From Actinotalea lenta (GTDB lineage: Bacteria; Actinomycetota; Actinomycetes; Actinomycetales; Cellulomonadaceae), in NCBI RefSeq assembly GCF_030586465.1, contig NZ_JAUQYP010000001.1:434001-498000 (forward strand): DNA of 64,000 nt, written 5' to 3'. The notes under the pieces were generated by a model. The model was given only the letters and a program-made list of their open reading frames with translations. It made no database searches and was not told the DNA's origin. Each line of letters begins with the position of its first letter. Within the stretch, counting starts at the first letter, position 1. Below, piece after piece: positions 1 to 9,705 of this stretch. Position numbers and translations under genes: made by a program.

Positions 1-2149
1 CGCCGCCCGAAGCCGCCGCACCGGTGAGGGCGTCGGCCGCCGGAGCGGCGGGGATCGTCGGAGAGACGGGCCGCTCGCTCGGTGCCTCGGCGGCGGAGTC
101 CGCGCCCCGCACGGTGCGGCGCCGGGGCAGGCCACGTCCGGTCGCGCCGTCCGTCAGCGCGGCGAGGTCCACGGGCCGCGCCTCCTCGGGCTCGGCCGTC
201 GGGGTGGCCGGCTCCGGCTCCGACGCCGTCTCAGGCTGGGCGGGCTGGTGCATCGGCAGGTCCGCGACATCGACGAACAGCGCGAGCGGGAGCCGGACCA
301 CGGCACGCGTGCCACGGTCGTTCGGGCCGGCCTCCAGCGTGACCTTGGCGCCGAGGCGCGCCGCGATCCGGCCCACCACGAACAGACCGAGGCGCTGAGC
401 GCCGAGCACGTCGCTCGCAGACGTCGACTCGATCTTCGCCTGCGCCTCCGCCCGCTCGGCGTCGGTCATGCCGAGGCCCTGGTCGACCACGGCGATCAGC
501 ACGTGGGTGTCGTCACGACCGGTGGAGACGTGCACCGGCGAGCCGGGCTCGGAGAACATCGTCGCGTTCTCCAGGAGCTCCGCGAGCAGGTGCGCGGCGG
601 GCAGTGACGTGTGACCGAGCATCCGCGGGTCGACCGGGAGGTCGATCTGGACGCGCTCGTAGTGCTCGATCTCCGAGGACGCGGTACGGATCACGTCGGA
701 GAGGAGCAGCGTCTCGCGCAGCTTGCGACCGGTGTCGATGCCTGCAAGGACCAGCAGCGACTCCGCGTTGCGGCGCATCCGGGTCGCGAGGTGGTCCAGC
801 CGGAACAGGTCCGCGAGGGTCGCAGGGTCCTCCTCCGACCGCTCGAGGGCGTCGATGAAGGTCAGCTGCCGGTTGAGGAGCACCTGGTCGCGGCGCGCGA
901 CGTTGACGAACATCTCGGCGATCGAGCCACGCAGGGCGGCCTGCTCCTGCGCGATGCGCAACGTCGTGGAGTTCACGTCGTTGAACGCGTCCGCAAGCCG
1001 GCCCACCTCGTCGTGACTGGTGACCGGGATCTCCGCGATGGACAGGTCCGGCGTCTGGCCCGGCACGGCCGCCTGCTCGACGAGGGACGGCAGCCGGTCA
1101 CGCACGGAGGCCGCCGCGGCCGTCAGACGCCGCACGGGCAGGGCGATCGAGCGCGCGATCGCCAGGGCGATGATCACGGACAGCAGCACCGCACCGGACG
1201 CCAGGACGACGGTCAGGATCGCCTGGCGCTGCGCGTCGGCGGACACCGTGTCCGCCCGCGCCGTCGCGCGGCCGTCGAGCTCGACCTGGGCCGGGGTGAT
1301 CAGGCCGATCTCCTTGTAGGCCGCGCTGGCCCACGTGCTCGGCTGCAGGTCGTTCAGCACCGAGTCCTTCATCGGGGTCACGGCGGTCCGCATCGCCCCG
1401 TACGACTGCGGTTCGGTCGCCAGCGCGACCTCGGTCACCGGGTGCTCGAGGTTGAAGTCGTACAGCTCGGCGCTGAGCTCGAGGCGCAGGTCGTCGTCGG
1501 ACGACATCAGGGAGAGCAAGGACTGCTCGAGGGCGGCCGACCGCTCACCGGCCAGCACCTCCTGACCGAGGACGAGCTCGTGCCGGTATCCCTCGATGAG
1601 CAGGGAGACGTCCGCGTTGGTGCTGATGATCTTGGCCAGGGGCCGGTCACCGATCGCCTCGGCGACCGTCTTGGGCAGTGAGGCGATCGCGTGCAGGAGG
1701 CTCGCGTAGGTGTTGTCGACCGTGGTCAGGGCGACCTGACCGGCGTCCACCAGGCTTCGGGCGCTGTCCAGGATGCCGAGCTGCGAGGAGACCGTCTCGA
1801 GCGCACCCCCCACCGCGCTGTCCAACGCCTCCTTGTCGAGCGCGTCGATCGACGTCGAGAGGCGCTTGATGGCGGCGTCGGTGGTCTTGCGCTGGGACTC
1901 CAGCTGCCCGGGCCGCACGGTGCCCTTGCTGGGGCCGAAGAGCCTGTCGGACAGGGCCCGCTCGTCCTGCAGCGCGGAGGTCAGCTGGCGGGACAGCGCC
2001 AGCGTGTCGACCAGGTCCTTCGACGCCCTCGCCGTACGGGCCTCGTTGACCGCCTGGAAGGACAGCGCGCCGGCGAGGACGAACAGCACGAGCACGGGCA
2101 CCGACAGGGCGGCGAGGATCTTGCCTCGGATGCCGAACCTGCGAAACAT
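1..2149 (-). CDS. Conservon-type sensor histidine kinase with nitrate-sensing-like input domain (3' end cut by window)
   Basis: The gene is partial because its 3' end runs off the left edge. The start ATG follows TAGGAG at a good distance. Residues ~10-32 form a membrane segment, ~35-308 an all-helical extracytoplasmic region of the NIT (nitrate/nitrite-sensing) kind, and ~309-333 a second membrane segment followed by HAMP. Then come a LDHLATRMRRNAESLLVLAG stretch typical of actinobacterial conservon (CvnA-like) kinases, an N-box LAELLENA and a G-box DQGLGMT of the HATPase fold. A Pro/Ala/Glu-rich tail continues to the edge. The classic H-box is replaced by DHLATRM, as is normal for this family. 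CvnB/C/D partners, if present, would lie beyond the left edge. Ligand unknown. Confidence 0.85.
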   Translation of the reverse strand, partial: MFRRFGIRGKILAALSVPVLVLFVLAGALSFQAVNEARTARASKDLVDTLALSRQLTSALQDERALSDRLFGPSKGTVRPGQLESQRKTTDAAIKRLSTSIDALDKEALDSAVGGALETVSSQLGILDSARSLVDAGQVALTTVDNTYASLLHAIASLPKTVAEAIGDRPLAKIISTNADVSLLIEGYRHELVLGQEVLAGERSAALEQSLLSLMSSDDDLRLELSAELYDFNLEHPVTEVALATEPQSYGAMRTAVTPMKDSVLNDLQPSTWASAAYKEIGLITPAQVELDGRATARADTVSADAQRQAILTVVLASGAVLLSVIIALAIARSIALPVRRLTAAAASVRDRLPSLVEQAAVPGQTPDLSIAEIPVTSHDEVGRLADAFNDVNSTTLRIAQEQAALRGSIAEMFVNVARRDQVLLNRQLTFIDALERSEEDPATLADLFRLDHLATRMRRNAESLLVLAGIDTGRKLRETLLLSDVIRTASSEIEHYERVQIDLPVDPRMLGHTSLPAAHLLAELLENATMFSEPGSPVHVSTGRDDTHVLIAVVDQGLGMTDAERAEAQAKIESTSASDVLGAQRLGLFVVGRIAARLGAKVTLEAGPNDRGTRAVVRLPLALFVDVADLPMHQPAQPETASEPEPATPTAEPEEARPVDLAALTDGATGRGLPRRRTVRGADSAAEAPSERPVSPTIPAAPAADALTGAAASGG

Positions 2150-2329
2150 TGCGTCTCCTAGCTGCTCGACGCGAGCGCCGAGCACGGTGGCGTACTCAGC
2201 GAGGTCGCCTCAACCTCACTGTCGTTCACACATCGGCCACCCCCGCGCCGACCATTAGCCCGTTCGTGCATCGGGATACGGCCGACTCGCCGGATCGCCC
2301 CTTTTTCACCCACCTGAAAGACTCAGGTC

Positions 2330-3295
2330 ATGCTGGTCGTCAATCCTGACACGCCCTCCCACGACACCTGGGCCCTTGTCCCCAAGCCCGATCCGGAGCC
2401 CGGAGCACGCGAGGTGATCGTCGACGTCGCGGCCGCCGGGGTCAACCGTGCGGACCTGCTCCAGGTCGCCGGCAGCTACCCTCCGCCCCCGGGCGCACCC
2501 TCCTGGCCCGGCCTGGAGGTCTCCGGCACGGTGAGCGCCGTCGGCCCCGGATCACGCTGGCAGGTGGGCGACGAGGTGGTCGCGCTGGTCGAGGGCGGCG
2601 GCTACGCGACCCGGGTGCTGGTGCCCGACGCCCAGGTGCTGCCCGCTCCGCACGGCGTGCCCCTCGTCGACGCCGCCGCCCTGCCCGAAGCGGTCTGCAC
2701 GCTGTGGTCGACCCTCGGCGCGGCACGGCTCACGGCGGGCGAGTGGCTCCTGGTGCACGGCGGCTCGGGCGGGATCGGGACGGTGGCGATCCAGCTCGCC
2801 ACCGCGATGGGCGTGCACGTCGCGACGACGGCCGGAGGCCCGGACCGCACCGCCCGGTGCGCCGAGCTCGGTGCGGAGCTCGCCATCGACCACCGCTCGG
2901 CGGACCTGGCCTCAGAGGTCCACCGGGTCGCGCCCGACGGGGTCGACGTGATCCTGGACGTCCTGGGAGCGGGGAGCCTGGCGACCAATCTCTCCTGCCT
3001 CGCCGTCGAGGGCAGGCTCGCGATCATCGGGCTGCAGCAGGGCAGCCGGGCCGAGCTCGACCTGGGGTTGCTGCTGTCCCGACGGCTCACGGTGCTGGCC
3101 ACCACCCTGCGCTCGCGCCCGCGCACGCAGAAGGCGGAGATCGTCGCCGGGGTCGCCGAGCACGTCTGGCCGCTCGTGGAGTCCGGCCAGGTGCGCCCGG
3201 TGGTGCACGACCGCGTCCCACTGGCCGAGGCCGCCCACGCGCACCGCCGGCTCGCCTCGGGCGAGGTGTTCGGCAGCCTGGTGCTCGTGCCCTGA
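2330..3295 (+). CDS. NAD(P)H:quinone oxidoreductase, zinc-independent MDR (PIG3-like)
   Basis: At 321 residues this fits zinc-free medium-chain dehydrogenases of the quinone oxidoreductase/PIG3 type. The GroES-like N-terminal half includes GVNRADLLQVAGSYPPP, characteristic of PIG3-like members. The Rossmann nucleotide loop is HGGSGGIGTVAIQLA at about residues 143-157. Structural-zinc cysteines are absent. It presumably reduces quinones or enones with NADPH in the cytosol. It is transcribed divergently from the sensor kinase, with a 180-base gap that holds a GTTCACA element at 2224. The assigned ATG has no obvious ribosome binding site and the N-terminus is slightly unusual for the family, so the start is less sure than the identity. 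Confidence 0.88.
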   Translation: MLVVNPDTPSHDTWALVPKPDPEPGAREVIVDVAAAGVNRADLLQVAGSYPPPPGAPSWPGLEVSGTVSAVGPGSRWQVGDEVVALVEGGGYATRVLVPDAQVLPAPHGVPLVDAAALPEAVCTLWSTLGAARLTAGEWLLVHGGSGGIGTVAIQLATAMGVHVATTAGGPDRTARCAELGAELAIDHRSADLASEVHRVAPDGVDVILDVLGAGSLATNLSCLAVEGRLAIIGLQQGSRAELDLGLLLSRRLTVLATTLRSRPRTQKAEIVAGVAEHVWPLVESGQVRPVVHDRVPLAEAAHAHRRLASGEVFGSLVLVP

Positions 3296-3324
3296 GCGCG
3301 TCCGGCCCCGGGGCACCGCGGGGC

Positions 3325-4191
3325 TCAGGCCGGCGTGCCCTCCTCTGGCACCGGACGCCGTGAGGTGAGAGCGATCGCTGCGGACACCGCCACCAGGCCG
3401 ACGACCTCGGCCGGGTGCGGCCACTGGCCGAGCACCACGGCGCCGATCACCACGGCCATCGCCGGCAGGGTGGCGAGCAGCACGGCGAACGTGGCGGCGC
3501 TCACGGAGCGCAGCACCACCTGCTCGATCCCGTAGGGCACGACCGAGGAGAGCACCGCGATCCCCAGCACCGCGCCGAGCAGCGGCGCGGAGCCCAGCAC
3601 CGGGGCGCCCGGCGGCGCCAGCACGGGTGCCAGCACGAGCGCTCCCGCGGCCATCCCGACCCCGAGCCGGGTGACGCCGTCGCCGGCGTGCGCGACGCGC
3701 CGGCCCAGCAGGATGTAGCCGGCCCAGCACGTGGCGGCGGCCCCGATCGCGAGCAGGCCCGGCACCGCCTGCGACCCGCCGACCTGGAGCGTGACCCCCG
3801 CCAGCAGCGCGACCCCGGGCGCGGCCAGCAGGATCCCGAGGCGCTCGCGTCGACCCCCGGCCACCGCGGCGACCACCACCGGGCCGGTGAACTCCACCGC
3901 GACTGCGGTACCCATCGGCAGCCGGTCGATCGCCAGGTAGAAGAACGTGTTCATCAGCGCCAGCGTCGTCCCGAACGCGCCCATGAGGCCGAGCTCGCGG
4001 GCGCTCCAGCGGCGTCGCCACGGGCGTCGCCACGCGAGCAGGACCACCGCGGCCACCGCGACCCGCCACCACGCGACCGACGCCGCCGGCACCTGGGCGA
4101 ACAGTCGCACGGCGAACGCCGACCCCAGGTACATGCTCAGCCCGGACAGCGCGAACAGCGCCGGGGGCGGAACGGCAGGGGAGGTACGCAC
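3325..4191 (-). CDS. EamA/RhtA-type inner-membrane exporter (DMT superfamily)
   Basis: This 288-residue protein has about ten hydrophobic segments arranged as two EamA repeats, for example LALMNTFFYLAIDRLPMGTA in the first half and VLSSVVPYGIEQVVLRSVSA in the second. The latter resembles the RhtA threonine/homoserine exporter signature. A GTG start lies 9 bases after the stop of the LacI-type regulator, so the two are almost certainly one transcript. The substrate may therefore be the metabolite, or a product of the sugar, sensed by that regulator. It converges with the upstream quinone oxidoreductase gene with 29 bases between stops. Specificity cannot be read from sequence. Confidence 0.87.
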   Translation of the reverse strand: MRTSPAVPPPALFALSGLSMYLGSAFAVRLFAQVPAASVAWWRVAVAAVVLLAWRRPWRRRWSARELGLMGAFGTTLALMNTFFYLAIDRLPMGTAVAVEFTGPVVVAAVAGGRRERLGILLAAPGVALLAGVTLQVGGSQAVPGLLAIGAAATCWAGYILLGRRVAHAGDGVTRLGVGMAAGALVLAPVLAPPGAPVLGSAPLLGAVLGIAVLSSVVPYGIEQVVLRSVSAATFAVLLATLPAMAVVIGAVVLGQWPHPAEVVGLVAVSAAIALTSRRPVPEEGTPA

Positions 4192-4200
4192 CGCGCGAGC

Positions 4201-5217
4201 CTAGGACGCGACCCCACGCGGCGCAGCGGTGGAGGTCCGCTCCACCAGGCGGGCCGGGAACACCACCCGTCGGGGCGGGGTCTTCCCGTTGATCATGTCG
4301 AGCACGAGCTCCGCAGCGGCCCAGCCCTGCTCGTCGACCGGCTGCGACATCGTGGTCAGGCCCACGAGCTCGCCGAGCTCGTGCCCGTCCACACCCATCA
4401 CGGAGACGTCCTCGGGAACCCGCAGGCCCAGGTCCCGCAGCCCGAGGATGGCACCCATGGCCATCTCGTCGGATGCGGCGAAGACCGCCGTGAGGTCCGG
4501 GTGCCGGGCGAGCAGCGCCTTGACGGACGCGCGACCACCGGACACCTCGAACCCGCCGCTCTCCATCAGGCCGGCGTCGGGTTCGAGACCGGCCTCGGTC
4601 ATCGCCTCCCGCCAGCCGGTGGCCCGGTCGGCCGGTGGGGACCACGGGTGGACGTCGTCCGGCGTGCCCGTGACGTGCCCGATCACCCGGTGGCCGAGCC
4701 GGATCAGGTACCGGACGGCCTCGAGCCCGATCACCCGGTCGTCCAGTCGGACCGTCGCCTCCTCCGACCCGCCCCAGCCGATGCAGACCAGCGGGTAGCC
4801 CAACCCCTGCAGGGCCTCGAGCTCGTCGCGGGCCAGCGGGAGACCGACCACCAGGATCCCGTCCACCCGGCGGCGCAGCACGTCGGGGTCGATCCGCGGT
4901 CGCTCCCCGGAGCGCTGGATGTCGAAGGTGTACAGCAGCACGTCGTACCCGCGCGCTCGCAGCGCGCGCTCGGCGCCGTCGATGATGTTGGCGAAGAACC
5001 AGCGGTTGACCCACGGGCTGATGAGGCCGATCGCCCGGGTCCGTCCGGACGCCAGGCTCGCCGCGCTGGGCGACGCGACGTACCCCAGCTCGGTGGCCAC
5101 GGCACGCACCCGTTCCCGGGTCTTCGCACTGACGTTGGGCAGGTCCCGCAGCGCCCGGCTCACCGTCGCCGTCGAGACGCCCGCTGCACGCGCCACGTCA
5201 TCGATGCCCGCCGCCAT
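4201..5217 (-). CDS. LacI-family transcriptional regulator
   Basis: The N-terminal LacI helix-turn-helix is textbook: IDDVARAAGVSTATVSRAL at residues ~4-22, followed by a hinge helix and a periplasmic-binding-like sugar domain of ~280 residues. Total length 338 residues is usual. I chose the ATG at 5217 because the helix-turn-helix begins immediately after it; a reading 13 residues longer adds only low-complexity residues. A LacI-type palindrome centred on AGCGCT lies about 40 bases upstream, suggesting autoregulation. The EamA exporter gene follows 9 bases downstream. The effector is unknown, and no sugar-catabolic gene sits next to it. Confidence 0.92.
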   Translation of the reverse strand: MAAGIDDVARAAGVSTATVSRALRDLPNVSAKTRERVRAVATELGYVASPSAASLASGRTRAIGLISPWVNRWFFANIIDGAERALRARGYDVLLYTFDIQRSGERPRIDPDVLRRRVDGILVVGLPLARDELEALQGLGYPLVCIGWGGSEEATVRLDDRVIGLEAVRYLIRLGHRVIGHVTGTPDDVHPWSPPADRATGWREAMTEAGLEPDAGLMESGGFEVSGGRASVKALLARHPDLTAVFAASDEMAMGAILGLRDLGLRVPEDVSVMGVDGHELGELVGLTTMSQPVDEQGWAAAELVLDMINGKTPPRRVVFPARLVERTSTAAPRGVAS

Positions 5218-5251
5218 GGTCAGACAGTCTGCCACGGGAACCGGTCTGCGC

Positions 5252-5265
5252 GGCAAGCGCTGTCA
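5252..5265. promoter_or_regulatory. Candidate LacI-family operator
   Basis: The sequence GGCAAGCGCTGTCA carries the central AGCGCT palindrome at 5256-5261 and flanks that fit the LacI-family half-site pattern (NNCAANCG-like). It lies 35 bases upstream of the start of the LacI-type regulator, so it is best read as an autoregulatory site. Binding is inferred. Confidence 0.5.
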
Positions 5266-5352
5266 TGCCAGCCACCTGCAGCGATGCGGCGCGCACCCGA
5301 CCCTGGTGCCCGACCGGCCCGGGCAGGGCCGGGTGCGTGACCTGGGATGCGG

Positions 5353-6159
5353 TCAGGAGCGGCCCGGCAAGGACTCCAGCGCAGCGACCACACCGTCCGC
5401 GTCGACGGCGCCGGTGACCTCGTCGGCCGCGGCCCGGACGTCGGGGGCGGCGTGGCCCATCGCGATCCCCCGGGTGGCCCAGCGGAGCATGTCGACGTCG
5501 TTGCTGCCGTCCCCCACGGCGACCGTCCGGCCGCCGACGCCCAGCCGGTCCCGCAGCAGCTCCAGGGCGCTGGCCTTCGTCACGCCCTCCGGCGCGACGT
5601 CCATCCACGCCGTCCAACCGATCGCGTACGTGACGTCGTGCAGGCCGACCTGGGCCACCAGGGCGTGGAACTCGTCGGGCGTGTGCTCCGGGCTGCGCAC
5701 CACCAGCCGGGTCACGTGCTCCGCGGCCAGGTCCTCGATACCCACGATGGTGTGGTCACCGTGCAGCTCCCCGGGCGGGAACGGCTTGTTCATCCGGAAC
5801 CCGACGCCGATCTCCTCCACCGCGAACAGCGCGTCGGGCAGGTGCGCGTGCAGCAGGCGGATCGCCGGCCCGGGGTCGAAGGTCACCATCTCGACGACCT
5901 CGTACCCGAGCTTGAGCGCAGGATCCATCCGGATGGTCAGCGACCCGTTGGAGCACACCGCCCACCCCTGGCTGATCCCGAGCGCCCGTGCGACGGGCAG
6001 GGTGGCGGTCACCGAGCGTCCGGTGGCCAGCACGACGTGGTGGCCCGCTGCGCGGGTCGCGGACACCGCGTCGACCACGGCCGCGGAGAGCCGCTCCTGG
6101 TAGTCCAGGACCGTCCCGTCGAGGTCCAGCGCCACCAGCCAGGCGCCGTCGGCGGTCAC
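5353..6159 (-). CDS. HAD-superfamily Cof-type phosphatase
   Basis: Motif I is [12 protein letters not shown] near residues 9-20, motif II is the ATGRS segment, and motif IV is [11 protein letters not shown] near the C-terminus. This order with a central cap domain is the class IIB (Cof/YidA) HAD pattern. These enzymes dephosphorylate small phosphorylated metabolites. The GTG start overlaps the serS stop as GTGA, so translation is probably coupled to serS and I prefer this start to longer readings. Length is 268 residues. Pairing of serS with a downstream HAD phosphatase is common in actinobacteria; the substrate is not known. Confidence 0.9.
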   Translation of the reverse strand: MTADGAWLVALDLDGTVLDYQERLSAAVVDAVSATRAAGHHVVLATGRSVTATLPVARALGISQGWAVCSNGSLTIRMDPALKLGYEVVEMVTFDPGPAIRLLHAHLPDALFAVEEIGVGFRMNKPFPPGELHGDHTIVGIEDLAAEHVTRLVVRSPEHTPDEFHALVAQVGLHDVTYAIGWTAWMDVAPEGVTKASALELLRDRLGVGGRTVAVGDGSNDVDMLRWATRGIAMGHAAPDVRAAADEVTGAVDADGVVAALESLPGRS

Positions 6160-7433
6160 GGCGACGCGGGGGCGAGGACCTCGAGACCACCGAGGTAGGG
6201 CCGCAAGGCCTCCGGGACCCGCACCGACCCGTCCGGCTGCTGATGGTTCTCCAGGATCGCCACGATCCAGCGGGTCGTCGCCATCGTGCCGTTCAGGGTC
6301 GCGACCACCCGGGTCCCGTTCTCGGTACGCTCCCGGATGCCGAGCCGACGTGCCTGGAACGTCGTGGTGTTCGACGTCGAGGTGAGCTCCAGGTATCGCT
6401 GCTGGCTCGGCAACCAGGCCTCGCAGTCGTACTTGCGCGCCGCGCTCGACCCCAGGTCGCCGGCCGCGGTGTCGATGACCCGGTACGGCAGCTCGACCTT
6501 GGCGAGCATCTCTTCCTCGGCGGCGAGCAGCCGGGCGTGCTCCGCCTCGGCGTCCTCGGGGGTCGTGTAGACGAACATCTCGACCTTGTGGAACTGGTGC
6601 ACCCGGATGATCCCGCGGGTGTCCTTGCCGTAGGAGCCGGCCTCCCGCCGGTAGCAGGCCGACCACCCTGCGTAGCGCAGCGGTCCGTTCGACAGGTCGA
6701 CGATCTCCCCCTCGTGATACCCGGCGAGCGCGACCTCGGAGGTGCCGACCAGGTACAGGTCGTCGGTGGGCAGGTGGTAGACCTCGTCGGAGTGCTTGCC
6801 CAGGAACCCGGTGCCGCGCATGACCTCGGGCTTGACCAGGGTCGGGGTGATCATGGGCGTGAAGCCGTGCGCGATCGCGGTGTCCATGGCGGCGTTGAGG
6901 AGGGCCAGCTCGAGGCGCGCTCCGATGCCCGTGAGGTAGTAGAAGCGAGCACCCGACACCTTCGCGCCACGCTCGGTGTCGATCGCACCCAGGCCCTCAC
7001 CCAGCTCCAGGTGGTCACGGGGGTCGCGGCCCAGCTCGGCGACCAGGTCCTGCGGGGTCCCGACGGTCTTGAGGACGACGTAGTCCTCCTCACCACCCGC
7101 CGGGACACCGTCGACGATGACGTTGCCGATCGTCATGAGCAGCTCGTCGAGCTCGCCCGCGAGCGCGGCGGCTTCGGCCTCGCGCGCCTTGACCTGCGCC
7201 GACAGCTCCTTGGCGCGGGCCAGCACCGCGTCCTTCTGCGCGCCCGAGGCCTGAGCGACCTGCTTGCCGACCTGCTTCTGCTCGGCGCGCAGCTGCTCGA
7301 ACTCCGTCTGGGCCGCGCGCCGACGCGAGTCCAGGTCGAGCACCTGGTCGACGACGGACTCGTCGTCCCCGCGGGCGCGTTGACTGGCTCGGACGACGTC
7401 GGGGCTGTGCCGCAGCAGCTGGAGATCGATCAC
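6156..7433 (-). CDS. serS: Seryl-tRNA synthetase
   Basis: This cytosolic class II synthetase charges tRNA-Ser. The GTG start gives [20 protein letters not shown], the normal N-terminus, and 425 residues, the normal bacterial length. Residues ~25-105 form the antiparallel coiled-coil arm rich in Ala, Glu and Lys. Motif 2 appears as [20 protein letters not shown] and the motif 3 region as [20 protein letters not shown] longer reading from 7490 adds 19 non-conserved residues and was not used. The HAD phosphatase gene overlaps its stop codon. It is divergent from the lipid kinase gene with a 106-base gap. Confidence 0.97.
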   Translation of the reverse strand: MIDLQLLRHSPDVVRASQRARGDDESVVDQVLDLDSRRRAAQTEFEQLRAEQKQVGKQVAQASGAQKDAVLARAKELSAQVKAREAEAAALAGELDELLMTIGNVIVDGVPAGGEEDYVVLKTVGTPQDLVAELGRDPRDHLELGEGLGAIDTERGAKVSGARFYYLTGIGARLELALLNAAMDTAIAHGFTPMITPTLVKPEVMRGTGFLGKHSDEVYHLPTDDLYLVGTSEVALAGYHEGEIVDLSNGPLRYAGWSACYRREAGSYGKDTRGIIRVHQFHKVEMFVYTTPEDAEAEHARLLAAEEEMLAKVELPYRVIDTAAGDLGSSAARKYDCEAWLPSQQRYLELTSTSNTTTFQARRLGIRERTENGTRVVATLNGTMATTRWIVAILENHQQPDGSVRVPEALRPYLGGLEVLAPASP

Positions 7434-7539
7434 CCTCAGAGGGTATCGACCATCCTGGATCCCACCGTACGCACGACCGCGGCCACTCATGGGCGGCCCT
7501 CACCGCACACGACCGGCCGCGCGGCCCTACGGTGGTCCC

Positions 7540-8688
7540 ATGAGCTGGCAGGGCTGGGTGAGCCTCCTGGCCGTGCTCGTCGCCCTGGTTGCGGTGACGA
7601 TCGCCGTGCAGAACCGCCGGCACCTGCACGGCCTGGCGCGTCGCACGCGCGCCCCGGAGCACGTGCTCGCCGCGGGGGTGGACCGTCCCCTCGTCGCGTT
7701 CGTCGCAAACCCCGTCAAGCCGGGCGCGGCCGAGCTGCGCGAGCGCGCTCTGCAGGCCTGCGCCGACCGGTACCTGCCCGAGCCGCTGTGGTACGAGACC
7801 ACCCCGGACGACCCCGGGGTGGGGCAGGCCCGCCAGGCCCTGGCGGACGGCGCCCAGGTCGTGGTCGCCGTGGGCGGTGACGGCACGGTCCGCGCGGTCG
7901 CGGAAGGGCTCACCGGCAGCGAGGCCGCGATGGCGCTCCTGCCGCAGGGCACCGGGAACCTGCTGGCCCGCAACCTCGACCTGCCGCTGAGCGACCTGGA
8001 CGCCCAGCTGCGGGTCGCGCTCGGGGGTCACGACCGGGCCATCGACGTGGGTTGGCTGACGGTGCTGCGCGACGAGCGGGACATCAGCGACCCGGTGTCC
8101 GAGTCCGACCCGCGCGCCGCGGCGCCCGACGCCACCGCCCCGGAGGCGGAGGACCCGTCCCGGCGGCACATCTTCCTGGTGATCGGCGGCATCGGGTTCG
8201 ACGCGGCGATGGTCGCCGACGCCGACGAGGACCTCAAGGCCCGGGTGGGCTGGATCGCCTACTTCTTCGCGGGCATCCGGCACCTGCACTCCCGGCGCAT
8301 GCGGGTCGAGGCCCGGCTGGACGATGCGGACTGGTACCCGCTGCGGCTGCGGAGCCTGCTGATCGGCAACTGCGGTCGGCTGCCGGGCGGCATCACGCTG
8401 CTGCCCGACGCCGTCCTGGACGACGGCTGGCTGGACGTGGGGGCGATCGACACCCGCGCCGGCCTGCTCGGCTGGACGCAGCTGTTCGGGGAGGTCGTCG
8501 TGCAACGCTTCGGCGTCCGCGCCGAGCTGCCCGCGTCGATCGGCCACATCGACCACGCGCGCGCCCACGTCGTGCGGGTGCGCAGCCGGGACTCCCAGCA
8601 GGTGCAGGTGGACGGCGACATCGTCGGCTCCGCGTTCGAGCTCGAGGCGCGCGTGGACCACCGAGCGCTGCGGGTCCGCGTGCCCTGA
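7540..8688 (+). CDS. Diacylglycerol-kinase-family lipid kinase
   Basis: The DAGK catalytic signature is clear: NPVKPGAAELRERALQ, then VVAVGGDGTVRAVAEGL and LPQGTGNLLARNLDLP. The GGDGT loop binds ATP. An N-terminal hydrophobic segment (LAVLVALVAVTIAV) anchors the protein, and the C-terminal part is the beta-sandwich half of the fold with a VQVDGDIVG turn. Length is 382 residues. The likely substrate is diacylglycerol or another membrane lipid, in phospholipid or glycolipid turnover; a sphingoid or undecaprenol substrate cannot be excluded. It is transcribed away from serS and converges with pheA. Confidence 0.9.
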   Translation: MSWQGWVSLLAVLVALVAVTIAVQNRRHLHGLARRTRAPEHVLAAGVDRPLVAFVANPVKPGAAELRERALQACADRYLPEPLWYETTPDDPGVGQARQALADGAQVVVAVGGDGTVRAVAEGLTGSEAAMALLPQGTGNLLARNLDLPLSDLDAQLRVALGGHDRAIDVGWLTVLRDERDISDPVSESDPRAAAPDATAPEAEDPSRRHIFLVIGGIGFDAAMVADADEDLKARVGWIAYFFAGIRHLHSRRMRVEARLDDADWYPLRLRSLLIGNCGRLPGGITLLPDAVLDDGWLDVGAIDTRAGLLGWTQLFGEVVVQRFGVRAELPASIGHIDHARAHVVRVRSRDSQQVQVDGDIVGSAFELEARVDHRALRVRVP

Positions 8689-8709
8689 GCCGGGTACGAG
8701 GAGCGGGGC

Positions 8710-9648
8710 TCAGGTGGCCGAGGCCTCGCGCAGCGCGGTGACCCACGCCCGCGCGTCGCGGAAGTCCGCGTCCGACGTCCCTGGCCGGACGTCGCCGTAC
8801 GGCGCGTCGACCCGCGGGTACGAGCCCAGGAACCGCACGTGCGGGCACACCCGGTGCAGGCCCATGAGCGCCTCCGCCATCCGCTCGTCGGCCAGGTGGC
8901 CCTCGGCGTCGATCGAGAACGAGTAGCGGCCCAACGAGTCGCCGATCGGCCGGGACTCGATGCGGGACAGGTTGACGCCGCGCGTGGAGAACTGCTCGAG
9001 CATCTCCAGGAGGGCACCCGCCTGGTTCGAGGGTAGGTGCACCACGAGCGTCGTCTTGTCCGCGCCGGTCGGCTCCGGGAGCCTCCCGGGCCGGCCGACC
9101 AGCACGAAGCGGGTCACCGCGCTCTCGTTGTCGGAGACGTGCTCCGCCACCACCGCCAGGCCGTAGTGCTGCACCGCGGGGGGCGGCACCAGCGCGGCGT
9201 CGAACCCGAGGTCGGTGCGCTCGCCGGCGAGCAGCGCCGCGGGTGCGGTGTTCGAGGTCGCCGGGACGTGCACCACGCCGGGCAGGTGATCGGCCAGCCA
9301 GTGCCGGCACTGCGCCCAGGCGTGCGGGTGGGCCGAGATGCGGCGTACGTCGGCCAACGCGGTGCCGGGCCGCGCGGCGAGCGTGAAGGTCACCGGGACG
9401 AGCATCTCGCGCAGCACCACGAGGGGGTCACCGACCGCGAGGGCGTCGAGGACGGCCGTGACACCACCCTCGACGGAGTTCTCGATCGCGACGACCGCGT
9501 AGTCGGCCGATCCGGTGCGCACCGCCTCGATCGCAGCGACGACGTCGACCTGGGGCAGGTACGTGGCCTCGTCGGGCGCTGCCACCTGACGCAGGGCCGC
9601 CTCGGTGAAGGTTCCGGCCGGGCCGAGGTAGGCGTAGCGCGCGGACAT
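8710..9648 (-). CDS. pheA: Prephenate dehydratase
   Basis: This converts prephenate to phenylpyruvate in phenylalanine synthesis. It starts MSARYAYLGPAGTFTEAAL, the typical PDT opening. Conserved catalytic segments include VVAIENSVEGGV and ESAVTRFVLVGR with the TRF motif. A C-terminal ACT regulatory domain carries LSRIESRPIG with the ESRP motif, which binds phenylalanine in this family, so feedback inhibition is expected. At 312 residues it is the stand-alone actinobacterial form without chorismate mutase. It lies 57 bases after the stop of the large duplicated membrane protein on the same strand and may be cotranscribed. Confidence 0.96.
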   Translation of the reverse strand: MSARYAYLGPAGTFTEAALRQVAAPDEATYLPQVDVVAAIEAVRTGSADYAVVAIENSVEGGVTAVLDALAVGDPLVVLREMLVPVTFTLAARPGTALADVRRISAHPHAWAQCRHWLADHLPGVVHVPATSNTAPAALLAGERTDLGFDAALVPPPAVQHYGLAVVAEHVSDNESAVTRFVLVGRPGRLPEPTGADKTTLVVHLPSNQAGALLEMLEQFSTRGVNLSRIESRPIGDSLGRYSFSIDAEGHLADERMAEALMGLHRVCPHVRFLGSYPRVDAPYGDVRPGTSDADFRDARAWVTALREASAT

Positions 9649-9705
9649 GGGGCCTCCCTCCGACCGGCGTGGCAGCCGGCAGACCGACGTGGGGCGGCCC
9701 CGAGC

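Noticed and set aside
2912-5014. A 700-residue minus-strand open frame across the quinone oxidoreductase, EamA and LacI genes
   Set aside because: It lies in other frames of three well-supported genes and is Arg/Gly/Ala low-complexity, the usual shadow in very GC-rich DNA.
6160-6666. Upstream extension of the HAD phosphatase into serS
   Set aside because: The HAD motif I starts just after the GTGA overlap with serS. The extra residues are antisense-free but non-homologous and overlap the synthetase frame.
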